From the NCBI GenBank assembly GCA_002723155.1, contig PBNO01000006.1, positions 26,453 to 90,452 of the forward strand: a DNA stretch of 64,000 nt, written 5' to 3'. Made by a program: the position numbers and the translations under genes. This document shows positions 8,859 through 17,084 of the stretch, piece by piece (positions within the stretch are counted from its first letter, which is position 1; every line of letters begins with the position of its first letter). The notes beneath the pieces are model-generated. The model ran no database searches and had not been told where the DNA came from. It saw only the letters and a program-made list of their open reading frames with translations. This DNA is from Ponticaulis sp. (lineage in GTDB: Bacteria > Pseudomonadota > Alphaproteobacteria > Caulobacterales > Hyphomonadaceae).

Positions 8859-9596
8859 ATGTTCGATCTGACGGGTAAAACTGCACTTGTGACTGGCGCT
8901 TCTGGCGGTATTGGTCGTGCAATCGCTGCAGCACTGTCTGCGCAGGGCGCGAAAGTGGCGCTGAGCGGTACGCGTGAAGCCGTTCTTGAAGAAGTGGCGT
9001 CCACACTGCCGGGCGAAACTTACATTGCGCCGTGCAACCTCTCTGACATGGAGAGCGTCGCTGGCCTCGTACCTTCTGTCGACAAAGGCTTTGGACCTGT
9101 CGACATTCTGGTCGCGAATGCAGGCATCACGCGGGACAAGCTTCTGCTCCAGCAGAAAGAAGAAGACTGGGACTCAGTCGTAGACGTAAACCTCAAGGCT
9201 TACTCTATTCTCGCACGTACGAGCCTTCGTGGCATGATGAAGCGCCGTTTCGGCCGCATCATCGGTATCACGTCCATCGTGGGCGTTACAGGTAACCCGG
9301 GCCAGACAAACTATGCTGCGTCCAAAGCTGGTATGATTGGCTTCTCCAAATCGCTCGCTCAGGAAGTTGCGAGCCGTGGCATCACAGTAAATTGTGTGGC
9401 GCCAGGCTTTATCAGTTCTCCGATGACTGACGAACTTTCCGATGCGCAGAAAGAACACCTTCTGGGCGGAATCCCTGTGGGTCGTCTGGGGTCTGGTGAC
9501 GACATCGCGTCTGCTTGTGTCTATCTCTCAAGCGAAGAAGCGGCTTATGTTACAGGGCAAACCCTACATGTGAATGGCGGGATGGCAATGATTTAG
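8859..9596 (+). CDS. fabG: 3-oxoacyl-ACP reductase
   Basis: NADPH-dependent reductase of the fatty-acid elongation cycle, a short-chain dehydrogenase. It has the nucleotide motif TGASGGIG at 12-19, NNAG-equivalent ANAG near 87, and the catalytic set Asn111, Ser139, Tyr152, Lys156 (YAASK). The ATG at 8859 is preferred because AGGGAGGA sits 8 nt upstream and the product then starts right at the fold (MFDLTGKTALVTG); the frame is open further upstream into fabD. 245 aa, normal length. Confidence 0.96.
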   Translation: MFDLTGKTALVTGASGGIGRAIAAALSAQGAKVALSGTREAVLEEVASTLPGETYIAPCNLSDMESVAGLVPSVDKGFGPVDILVANAGITRDKLLLQQKEEDWDSVVDVNLKAYSILARTSLRGMMKRRFGRIIGITSIVGVTGNPGQTNYAASKAGMIGFSKSLAQEVASRGITVNCVAPGFISSPMTDELSDAQKEHLLGGIPVGRLGSGDDIASACVYLSSEEAAYVTGQTLHVNGGMAMI

Positions 9597-9727
9597 CCTG
9601 TTAGGGCTAGTCAGGAAATCCCAGTCCGGATAATGGTCAAGCCGCAAAACATGTGCTAGCGGCGCAACACGCAAGCAGTTTACAAACAAGAGCTGACTGC
9701 TCGATCCATAATTAGAAGGAAGATGAA

Positions 9728-9964
9728 ATGTCTGATGTTTTCGAACGTGTGAAGAAAATCGTTGTCGAAAACCTCGAGGTAGAGGCGGACAAGGTAACAG
9801 AAGCTGCTAGCTTCATCGACGACCTCGGCGCTGACAGCCTCGACCTCGTTGAGCTCGTTATGGCTTTTGAAGAAGAGTTCGGTATCGAGATCGAAGACGA
9901 AGTTCAGGAAAACATCCGCACCGTTGGTGACGCGGTAACTGAAATCAAGAAAACTCAGGGTTAA
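9728..9964 (+). CDS. acpP: Acyl carrier protein
   Basis: Small acidic carrier, 78 aa, that holds growing acyl chains on a phosphopantetheine arm. The attachment serine is Ser37 in the DSL motif of GADSLDLVE. The 131-nt gap from fabG suggests its own promoter, consistent with the high expression typical of acpP, though no clear promoter could be read. AAGGAAG precedes the ATG. fabF starts 8 nt downstream. Confidence 0.97.
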   Translation: MSDVFERVKKIVVENLEVEADKVTEAASFIDDLGADSLDLVELVMAFEEEFGIEIEDEVQENIRTVGDAVTEIKKTQG

Positions 9965-9972
9965 TCTTAGCG

Positions 9973-11256
9973 ATGAGACGGGTTGTTATTACAGGCATTG
10001 GCCTCGTAACGCCTCTAGCGGGCAACCGCGAGGCGAGTTGGGAACGGTTGATTGAAGGGCGCTCTGGCGCGCAAAAGATTGACCTGTTTGATACTGACGA
10101 CCTGTCCTGCAAGATTGCGGCGCAGGTTCCATGGACGACCGGTCGTGGCGGAGGCGAGGGTGACCCTGAAGCCTTTGATCCAGACCGTGTCGGTTCTGCC
10201 AAGGAACGTCGCCGCGTCGGCGAATTCATCGTCTACGGCATGGCTGCGGCCGCCGAAGCGATTGAAGATTCTGGCTGGGTGCCGGAAACGGAAGAAGAAA
10301 AGTGCATGACCGGTGTTCTCATCGGTTCGGGCATTGGTGGTCTTCCAGAAATCGCCGAAACTGCAAAACTTCTGGAAGAGAGCGGGCCGCGCAAAGTCAG
10401 CCCGTTCTTTATCCCAAGTGCTTTGATCAACCTGTGCTCCGGCCAGGTGTCCATCAAGCACGGCTTTAAAGGCCCGAACCACTCCGTGGTCACCGCCTGT
10501 GCGACAGGTGCGCACGCAATCGGTGATTCTGCCCGCCTCATTCAGTATGGCGATGCGGACGTTATGGTTGCGGGTGGTACGGAAGGCTCTCTCTGCCGTA
10601 TCGCAGTTGCAGGTTTCGCTGCAGCAAAAACCCTCTCCACGAAATTCAACGACGAACCAGAACGCGCATCACGTCCGTACGACAAAGACCGCGACGGCTT
10701 CCTGTTCGGCGAAGGCGCTGGCGTACTCGTTCTTGAAGAATACGAGCACGCGAAAAAGCGCGGCGCGAAAATCTATGCTGAGGTTCTCGGCTATGGCCTT
10801 TCCGGCGATGCGCACCACATCACGTCTCCTGCGGAAGACGGAAATGGTGGTTACCGCGCTATGGAAATGGCGCTGCGCCATGCCAAGCTGACACCAGCAG
10901 ACATCGACTACGTCAACACTCACGGTACATCGACACCGGTTGGTGACGAGATCGAGGTCCGCGCGATCGAACGTCTCTTCGGTGAGTCTGTAAAAGGGCT
11001 GTCTCTGTCCTCGACGAAATCGTCTATCGGTCACCTTCTGGGTGCTGCTGGTGCGGTTGAAGCTGCCTTCACGGCGCTTGCGGTCAAGAACGGTATGATC
11101 CCTCCAACGCTGAACCTTGAGAACCCGTCATTTGAATCCGAGATCGACCTGACACCGCTCAAGTCTAAAGCTCGCGAGATCAAATACGCGCTCTCTAACT
11201 CATTCGGTTTTGGCGGCACAAACGCAGCGCTCGTACTTGGACGCATCGACGACTAA
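9973..11256 (+). CDS. fabF: 3-oxoacyl-ACP synthase II
   Basis: Condensing enzyme that elongates acyl-ACP with malonyl-ACP. The thiolase-fold triad is complete: Cys176 in TACATG, His317 in NTHGTST and His354 in SSIGHLLGAAG, with Lys349 nearby. At 427 aa it is slightly longer than the ~413 usual, owing to an acidic insert around residues 57-72. It is 8 nt behind acpP, so the two are co-transcribed. Confidence 0.96.
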   Translation: MRRVVITGIGLVTPLAGNREASWERLIEGRSGAQKIDLFDTDDLSCKIAAQVPWTTGRGGGEGDPEAFDPDRVGSAKERRRVGEFIVYGMAAAAEAIEDSGWVPETEEEKCMTGVLIGSGIGGLPEIAETAKLLEESGPRKVSPFFIPSALINLCSGQVSIKHGFKGPNHSVVTACATGAHAIGDSARLIQYGDADVMVAGGTEGSLCRIAVAGFAAAKTLSTKFNDEPERASRPYDKDRDGFLFGEGAGVLVLEEYEHAKKRGAKIYAEVLGYGLSGDAHHITSPAEDGNGGYRAMEMALRHAKLTPADIDYVNTHGTSTPVGDEIEVRAIERLFGESVKGLSLSSTKSSIGHLLGAAGAVEAAFTALAVKNGMIPPTLNLENPSFESEIDLTPLKSKAREIKYALSNSFGFGGTNAALVLGRIDD

Positions 11257-11300
11257 GGACGAGCTGCCTTGGCTAAGATCAGGTTTCCAGGAGTGAAACG

Positions 11301-12329
11301 ATGAAATGGGTCACCAGGGCTTTGGTGGCCCTTCTCGTTTTAGCGCTCATCGCAGCAGGCGGCGCGTTTGCCGCTTACCAATGGTTTCTTGGTCAGATTA
11401 ACGAACCGGGTCCTATGGCGGGCGCTGAGAACCAGATCGTGCTTATCCCGCGCGGTGCCGGCACAATCCGTATCGGCGAACAGCTCGCTGAACAGGGGCT
11501 GATAGAGGACACACGTCTCTTCCGCCTCGCTTCACGCTATTACGAGCTCGACGCGAGCCTGAAAGCTGGTGAGTACAGCATTCCGGCCGATGCCAGCATC
11601 ACCGAAATCCTCCGCCTGATGGAAGAGGGCGATGTCATTCTGCATCCGGTTCAGGTGATTGAAGGCTCGACTATTGCGCAGGCAATGCGCGCAATCGAGG
11701 CTTCAGAAGTGCTGACAGGCGACATGCCTGAGACACCTGAAGAGGGAAGCTTTCTGCCGGACACCTATATGGTCACCCGCGGTACGACGCGCGCCGAAGT
11801 TGTCCAACTGCTCATGGGCGCTCAGGACACGTTGCTTGATGAAATCTGGGCTAATCGTCAGCCAGATCTCCCGCTCGCCTCTCCGGAAGAGGCGGTTATC
11901 CTCGCATCTATCGTTGAAAAAGAGACAGGCAGTGTCGGTGATGAGGATCTCGTCGCCAGCGTGTTCATCAACCGTCTTAATCGCGGTATGCGTCTGCAGA
12001 GCGATCCTACGATCATTTACGGCATCTCACAGGGCGAACGTCTGACGCGCACTGTGAACGGTCAGGAGGTACAGCGTGGCCTGTATCGCTCTGAAATCGA
12101 CCGTTACACGCCTTACAACACGTATCAGATTGACCGCCTGCCTCCGACACCAATTTGCAATCCGAGTGAGGCGGCACTTCGCGCAGTTCTTCAGCCCGCG
12201 GAATCTGATTATCTATTCTTTGTTGCCGACGGTGAGGGGCATCACGTGTTCGCCCGCACCAACGCAGAACACAATCGCAATGTTGCGCGCTGGCGTCAGA
12301 TTGAACGCAGCCGCCGCAACGCTCAATAA
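11301..12329 (+). CDS. mltG: Endolytic transglycosylase MltG
   Basis: Inner-membrane endolytic murein transglycosylase thought to cleave nascent glycan strands and so set their length. One N-terminal membrane anchor (about residues 6-28) leads into a periplasmic part with a LysM-like region and the YceG catalytic domain; the catalytic glutamate is Glu206 in ASIVEKETG. 342 aa, usual length. CAGGAG lies upstream of the ATG. The position between fabF and yicC is common in alphaproteobacteria. Confidence 0.94.
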   Translation: MKWVTRALVALLVLALIAAGGAFAAYQWFLGQINEPGPMAGAENQIVLIPRGAGTIRIGEQLAEQGLIEDTRLFRLASRYYELDASLKAGEYSIPADASITEILRLMEEGDVILHPVQVIEGSTIAQAMRAIEASEVLTGDMPETPEEGSFLPDTYMVTRGTTRAEVVQLLMGAQDTLLDEIWANRQPDLPLASPEEAVILASIVEKETGSVGDEDLVASVFINRLNRGMRLQSDPTIIYGISQGERLTRTVNGQEVQRGLYRSEIDRYTPYNTYQIDRLPPTPICNPSEAALRAVLQPAESDYLFFVADGEGHHVFARTNAEHNRNVARWRQIERSRRNAQ

Positions 12330-12340
12330 GGAGACACACC

Positions 12341-13225
12341 ATGCTCTCCAGCATGACAGGATTTGGCAGCGGACAAGGAGATGGCGCGCGCCTCTCATGG
12401 CAGTTTGAAGCCAAATCGGTAAACGGGCGTGGTCTTGATCTACGGCTTCATCTGCCGCCGGGATGTGAAGGTCTGGAAGCCGGCATTCGTGCTGCGTTCA
12501 AGTCGGCTTTTGCGCGCGGCAATATGCAGGCTTCGCTTAATCTCCGTGAAACCGGCGATGGTCAGCGAGTTTCGATCGATTCAGGCCTGCTGAATGCACT
12601 TTCGCGCAAGGCTCGCCTGGCTGACCGTGCTGCTGGCCGTGGCGCTGCTACGTCTGCCGGTGATTTGTTTGCTCTACGCGGCGTTCTCTCCAATGAGCGG
12701 ACTGCCATTGAAGTGTCTCCGGACAGCGATATTGGAAAAGGCATTATGGATGCCGTCGGCGAAGCAATCGAACAGTTGAAGCGGGCACGCCAGACGGAAG
12801 GTCAGGCGCTGCTTGAGATTATGGAACGCATTGTGTCCGACATGGAAGCTGTGGTCGTTGAAGCGAAAGCCAAAGCTGATGTTCAGCCTGCACAAATGAT
12901 GGCACGTCTCAATGAGCGCGTGACAGGGCTTCTTTCTGATTCTCGTATCAGCGAAGAACGTCTGGAGCAGGAACTTGCTATTCTGGTGAGTAAGGCGGAC
13001 GTCACAGAAGAGGTTGATCGCCTCTCGGCGCACCTTGTTGAAGCGCGGAATTTGTTTAAATCAGGCAAGGCTGTAGGGCGGAAACTTGATTTCTTGTCTC
13101 AAGAGCTTTTGCGCGAAGCGAATACGCTTGGCAGCAAGTCTGCGAGCCTTGAAATGACACGTCATTCGCTCGCTCTGAAATCGCTTATCGATCAGTTCAA
13201 GGAGCAGTCCGCAAATGTCGAATAG
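12341..13225 (+). CDS. YicC/YloC family endoribonuclease
   Basis: Member of the conserved YicC family (MLSSMTGFG start, DUF1732 C-terminal half), for which endoribonuclease activity has been reported in E. coli. At 294 aa it has the usual length: an N-terminal YicC domain, a helical middle, and a C-terminal region with the SEERLEQELAIL and KLDFLSQEL segments. It starts 11 nt after mltG with AAGGAG, and its 3' end overlaps the gmk start by 11 nt. The yicC-gmk pairing is widespread in bacteria. Confidence 0.9.
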   Translation: MLSSMTGFGSGQGDGARLSWQFEAKSVNGRGLDLRLHLPPGCEGLEAGIRAAFKSAFARGNMQASLNLRETGDGQRVSIDSGLLNALSRKARLADRAAGRGAATSAGDLFALRGVLSNERTAIEVSPDSDIGKGIMDAVGEAIEQLKRARQTEGQALLEIMERIVSDMEAVVVEAKAKADVQPAQMMARLNERVTGLLSDSRISEERLEQELAILVSKADVTEEVDRLSAHLVEARNLFKSGKAVGRKLDFLSQELLREANTLGSKSASLEMTRHSLALKSLIDQFKEQSANVE

Positions 13226-13850
13226 TGCTCATCCGCGCCGCGGCCTTATGCTCGTCATTTCCAGCCCGTCCGGAGCTGGTAAAACCACGCTGTCCCGAAA
13301 GCTGATGGACAAATACGAAGATGTTCGTCTGTCCGTTTCTGCGACGACACGTGCGCCGCGTCCGGGCGAACAAGACGGCGTCCATTACGACTTCGTCGAT
13401 CATGCGCAGTTTGAAAAGATGATTGAGGATCGCGAGTTTCTGGAATGGGCGAAGGTGTTCGACCATTTCTACGGAACGCCTCGCAAAGCTGTCGAGCGCC
13501 GCCTCTCTGAGGGCCGTGACGTGATATTTGACGTAGACTGGCAGGGCGCTGATGCGATCCATGACCAGATGCCGAATGATGTTGTATCTGTTTTCGTTCT
13601 GCCGCCGAGCATTCAGGCGCTTCAAAAGCGTCTGGAAGAGCGTCCGGGATCAGACCCTGAAAAAGTCGCTCGCCGGATGGCAGGTGCCAAAAGCGAAATT
13701 AGCCATTGGCGTCGCTATGACTATGTCATTGTGAACGAAGATCTGAATGTGGCGTTCGAAGAGCTGGAGCGCATCCTTCTGACGGAACGCCAGAAGCGTC
13801 TGCGTCAGCTTCGCCTCGAGCCTCTGGTTCAAAAACTACTGGCGGACTAA
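13215..13850 (+). CDS. gmk: Guanylate kinase
   Basis: Phosphorylates GMP to GDP using ATP. P-loop SPSGAGKT lies near residues 17-24; the GMP-binding segment includes SATTRAPRPGE and GVHYDFVD, and WQGADAI is the downstream Walker B region. 211 aa, normal. The ATG lies inside yicC with GGAG from the yicC coding sequence as its Shine-Dalgarno. The gene converges on rsmA with a 4-nt overlap of the stop codons and no terminator between. Confidence 0.96.
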   Translation: MSNSAHPRRGLMLVISSPSGAGKTTLSRKLMDKYEDVRLSVSATTRAPRPGEQDGVHYDFVDHAQFEKMIEDREFLEWAKVFDHFYGTPRKAVERRLSEGRDVIFDVDWQGADAIHDQMPNDVVSVFVLPPSIQALQKRLEERPGSDPEKVARRMAGAKSEISHWRRYDYVIVNEDLNVAFEELERILLTERQKRLRQLRLEPLVQKLLAD

Positions 13851-14695
13851 AGCGCTTTCCACGCTGTCGTAAGATCGCGGAACTCCTGCTGGGAGAGCGT
13901 CTCTGCACGGCGGGTAGGATCAATGCCGACTGATTCCAAAAGCTGTTCTGTCGTGGCGCCCTGAGGCATGATTTGCTTCAGGCTCGCGCGCAGCATTTTA
14001 CGTCTCTGACCAAACGCGGCTGCAGTGACTGTCTGCAAGGCATCCAGATGGGGGTAAACTTTGTCTTCTGCCAGCGGTTTGGCCGAGACGACCGCCGAGG
14101 CCACCTTCGGCGGCGGCTTGAACGCGCCCGGTGGCAGGGTAAACGCCATGCGCGGCTCGATGACTGCATGCGAGAGAACTGCGAGGCGCCCGTAATGATT
14201 GCTTCCCGGTTTTGCACAAATGCGTTGGGCCACCTCTTTCTGGAACATGAGAGACATGGTCCCGAACAGAGACATCTGGTTCAGCCAGCCCACGAAGAGC
14301 GGCGTGCCGACATTGTAGGGCAGGTTGGCAATGATTTTGATATTCTGGCCGAGGCCGTGTTCGTCGATGAAGGCGGGCCAATCAATAGCCGTTGCATCGC
14401 CCTTATGAACAGCGAGTCGTCCTTGCGACGCTTCAGGCCAGCTCAGTAGTGCTTCTGCGAAGCGATCATCCATCTCAACGCAGACAAGCTTTCTAACGCC
14501 ATTGTCCAACAGCGCACGCGTCAGGCCGCCCGGGCCGGGACCGATTTCGATGACATCGGCGCCGTCAACAGGTCCGCCTGCGAGGGCCACGCGTTTCAGA
14601 ATGTCGGGATCAAACAGAAAGTGCTGGCCGAGCTTTTTATTAGCCGTCGCGCGCAGAAGTTCAGGTGCTTTGTCGTCAGTCATGGGCGGCGTCAT
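13847..14695 (-). CDS. rsmA: 16S rRNA (adenine1518/1519-N6)-dimethyltransferase
   Basis: KsgA-type enzyme that dimethylates two adjacent adenines near the 3' end of 16S rRNA. SAM-binding motif EIGPGPGGLT at about 50-59 and catalytic NLPYNVG at 124-130 are present. 282 aa. The start could be ATG 14695 or ATG 14683; both lie within or at the end of pdxA, and neither has a strong Shine-Dalgarno, so translation is probably coupled to pdxA. It is the last gene of the lptD-surA-pdxA-rsmA cluster. Confidence 0.95.
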   Translation of the reverse strand: MTPPMTDDKAPELLRATANKKLGQHFLFDPDILKRVALAGGPVDGADVIEIGPGPGGLTRALLDNGVRKLVCVEMDDRFAEALLSWPEASQGRLAVHKGDATAIDWPAFIDEHGLGQNIKIIANLPYNVGTPLFVGWLNQMSLFGTMSLMFQKEVAQRICAKPGSNHYGRLAVLSHAVIEPRMAFTLPPGAFKPPPKVASAVVSAKPLAEDKVYPHLDALQTVTAAAFGQRRKMLRASLKQIMPQGATTEQLLESVGIDPTRRAETLSQQEFRDLTTAWKAL

Positions 14696-15731
14696 ATTCG
14701 ATTCGGTTGTGGCTCATTGTGTCGGCCATGTTTATAGCGGCGATCAGACTGTCGGCGCGCACATTAAATGCGCCCGCCGCATCATATGCCGTTCCGTGAT
14801 CCGGTGAGGTTCTGATGAATGGCAGACCAAGCGTCACATTCACGCCGCCCCACATATCGAGCGTCTTCAGCGGCGCAAGCCCCTGATCGTGATACATGGC
14901 CAGCACGGCATCATACGCGCCTCTCAGCATTTCATGAAATACGGTATCGCCCGGACGTGGACCAATAGCGTTGATGCCGGACGCGTTGAGCTCCTGAAGC
15001 GCAGGAATGATGACCGCCTGTTCTTCATGGCCCAGCATGCCGTCTTCGCCTGCGTGCGGGTTGAGGCCAGCAACGCCAATGCGTGCGCTATCTGCCGCAA
15101 AATCGCGTTTGAGCGCGGTTGAGACGATCTCCGCCACCTGTTTGATAAGTGGTCCAGTGATCGCATCCGGCACGGCGCGCAGCGGCATGTGGATCGTTGT
15201 GAGCGCAACGCGAAGCCCGCCACCAATAAGCATCATAACCGGGTGGGGCGCTTCGGCGCCCGTCAGTGTGCCTGCCAGCTCCGCAAGGTATTCGGTGTGG
15301 CCAGGGTGCTGGAAACCAGCGGCTTTCAACAGCGACTTGGCAATCGGATTGGTCACAACAGCGGAGGCTGTGCCATTCCAGACATCGTCCACGCCCAGTC
15401 TGATCGACTCAACAATCGCAGAACCTGTTGCGGTATCGGGCACACCGGCGCGAACGTCAGGGCTCGTAACATCAATGACCGGAAGACCATCCGAGAACAC
15501 AGCTTCACACTCTGCCGGATCACTGATTTCGATGATGTCGACATCGAGGCCGGATTCACGCGCGCGTTCGCGCACCGTCGCGATATTGCCGCGAAGATAG
15601 AAGCTGCGAGTATCCGGTATTTTCTGGAATGCCTGCCAGGCAAGGAGAGAAGCCTGCGGGCCAACGCCCGCCGGATCTCCCTGCGTCAGAACAAGCGGTA
15701 ACCGCTTATCGTCTGATAATTGTTGCGTCAC
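14676..15731 (-). CDS. pdxA: 4-hydroxythreonine-4-phosphate dehydrogenase
   Basis: NAD-dependent enzyme of the DXP-dependent pyridoxal phosphate pathway. Family motifs include TQGDPAGVGPQ at the N terminus, the metal-binding LNPHAGEDG and YHDQGLAPLK. 351 aa. The start is GTG at 15731, inside the 3' end of surA (26-nt overlap), and the 3' end overlaps rsmA, so the three reading frames are chained. PLP produced here is the cofactor of alanine racemase encoded in the same window. Confidence 0.94.
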   Translation of the reverse strand: MTQQLSDDKRLPLVLTQGDPAGVGPQASLLAWQAFQKIPDTRSFYLRGNIATVRERARESGLDVDIIEISDPAECEAVFSDGLPVIDVTSPDVRAGVPDTATGSAIVESIRLGVDDVWNGTASAVVTNPIAKSLLKAAGFQHPGHTEYLAELAGTLTGAEAPHPVMMLIGGGLRVALTTIHMPLRAVPDAITGPLIKQVAEIVSTALKRDFAADSARIGVAGLNPHAGEDGMLGHEEQAVIIPALQELNASGINAIGPRPGDTVFHEMLRGAYDAVLAMYHDQGLAPLKTLDMWGGVNVTLGLPFIRTSPDHGTAYDAAGAFNVRADSLIAAINMADTMSHNRIEYDAAHD

Positions 15732-16980
15732 GCTTCAGGTCACGAAGTTCGCGCTGCGCCATGAGAGAAAGCTGCTGGTTGAACAGGCGATCCTCGATAG
15801 CTTCGCGGTCCGGAATTTCGATGTCAGCAAATCCGCGATCACACACATACAGCAGGGTCGGGCCTGCCGGTGTCTCGATCGGCGCTGCAGATGTGCCCAC
15901 TTCAGTGTCACGCACTGTTTCAGAAATCTGCTCCATCAGAGCGTCCATGCTTACACGACCGAGCGGCGCGTAGAGGAGGCCTTCGGTTTCGTTCACGGCC
16001 GTTTCCAGCGTATCACACGAATGGCCTTCGGCACGGAAAGCTTCGAGCGCTGAGATGTCGCCTGTTGCGGAGAGAACCTGATTGAGGTCGACTTCCACCT
16101 GTCCGTTTGTTCCGTCCTGCTTGGCGCGGACCGCGTAGACATAGATGCCATCAGACGCGACGATAGGTGGTGTCATCGCAGGCGCTTCAGTCGCGCGGAT
16201 AACTTCCTGAACTTCCGGTTCCAGCTCTGTCGGGGAGACCCAACCGAGATCGCCGCCAACCGCAGCTGTCGGGGAATTTGAGTATTGCTGAGCTGCAAGT
16301 TCAAAACGCGCACCCTGACGGATTTGCTGCAGGATAACATTAGCGCCCTGCATCATCTGCTGGCGGTCTGATTCCGTTGGCGCGTAGAGGAAAATCTCGG
16401 CGAGCTGATAGCGCTCTTCAGACGCATCATTTTCCATACGGTCGAGCGTGCTGTCGATCTGCAGCTGGGAAATACGGATACGAGAACCGTAGAGACCATT
16501 GATGATGCGGCGCCATGCAATTTCTGCACGCATCTGCTCGCGCAGTGTTTGCGGGTTCACACCGTTTTGCACGAGCGTTGCGTAAAGACCTTCGAGCGAT
16601 GTCTGGTTCTGACGTGCGAGGTCGTTGACGGCCGCGTCAATTTCACGTTCGTCGATTTCGAGTTCGTACTCAGCAGCTTTCTGAAGTTGCAGGCGTTCGT
16701 CGATCAGCTCTTCCATTGCGCGCGGCAGAACCTGACGCAGAGCTTCCTGCGATGGCTGAACGCCCAGTGTAATCAGCAGCAGGCGTGCGCGGGACGCGAC
16801 GTCAGAGATGGAAATTACTTCATCATTCACGACAGCTGCGACACCGCCGAGCATGCGAGTAGAAGACTCAGCTGCTTCAGAAGTTGCTGCGGTCGCTGGG
16901 CCGGTAGCGGTCTGTGCAATTGCAGGTGCACTGAATGCCATCAGAGCAAGCCCACTTACCAGCGTCCGAAATCCGATCAT
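15706..16980 (-). CDS. surA: Periplasmic peptidyl-prolyl isomerase/chaperone SurA-like
   Basis: Periplasmic chaperone that escorts outer-membrane beta-barrels, LptD among them, to the assembly machinery. A signal peptide is visible (hydrophobic residues 4-22, cleavage after AIA). The N-terminal chaperone part (about 45-170) is followed by one parvulin-type domain (about 190-290) and a C-terminal region. 424 aa. GGAG lies upstream of the ATG. It is the downstream neighbour of lptD, its best-known client. Confidence 0.9.
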   Translation of the reverse strand: MIGFRTLVSGLALMAFSAPAIAQTATGPATAATSEAAESSTRMLGGVAAVVNDEVISISDVASRARLLLITLGVQPSQEALRQVLPRAMEELIDERLQLQKAAEYELEIDEREIDAAVNDLARQNQTSLEGLYATLVQNGVNPQTLREQMRAEIAWRRIINGLYGSRIRISQLQIDSTLDRMENDASEERYQLAEIFLYAPTESDRQQMMQGANVILQQIRQGARFELAAQQYSNSPTAAVGGDLGWVSPTELEPEVQEVIRATEAPAMTPPIVASDGIYVYAVRAKQDGTNGQVEVDLNQVLSATGDISALEAFRAEGHSCDTLETAVNETEGLLYAPLGRVSMDALMEQISETVRDTEVGTSAAPIETPAGPTLLYVCDRGFADIEIPDREAIEDRLFNQQLSLMAQRELRDLKRDATIIRR

Positions 16981-17084
16981 AAATCTTTACTCCAAAAACC
17001 TGCCCGCCAACGCGAATTCATCGTGTCACATGCGATAACATGATCCAAAAGGAAATGTCACATGAAGATGCAGAAGGGTTTCTC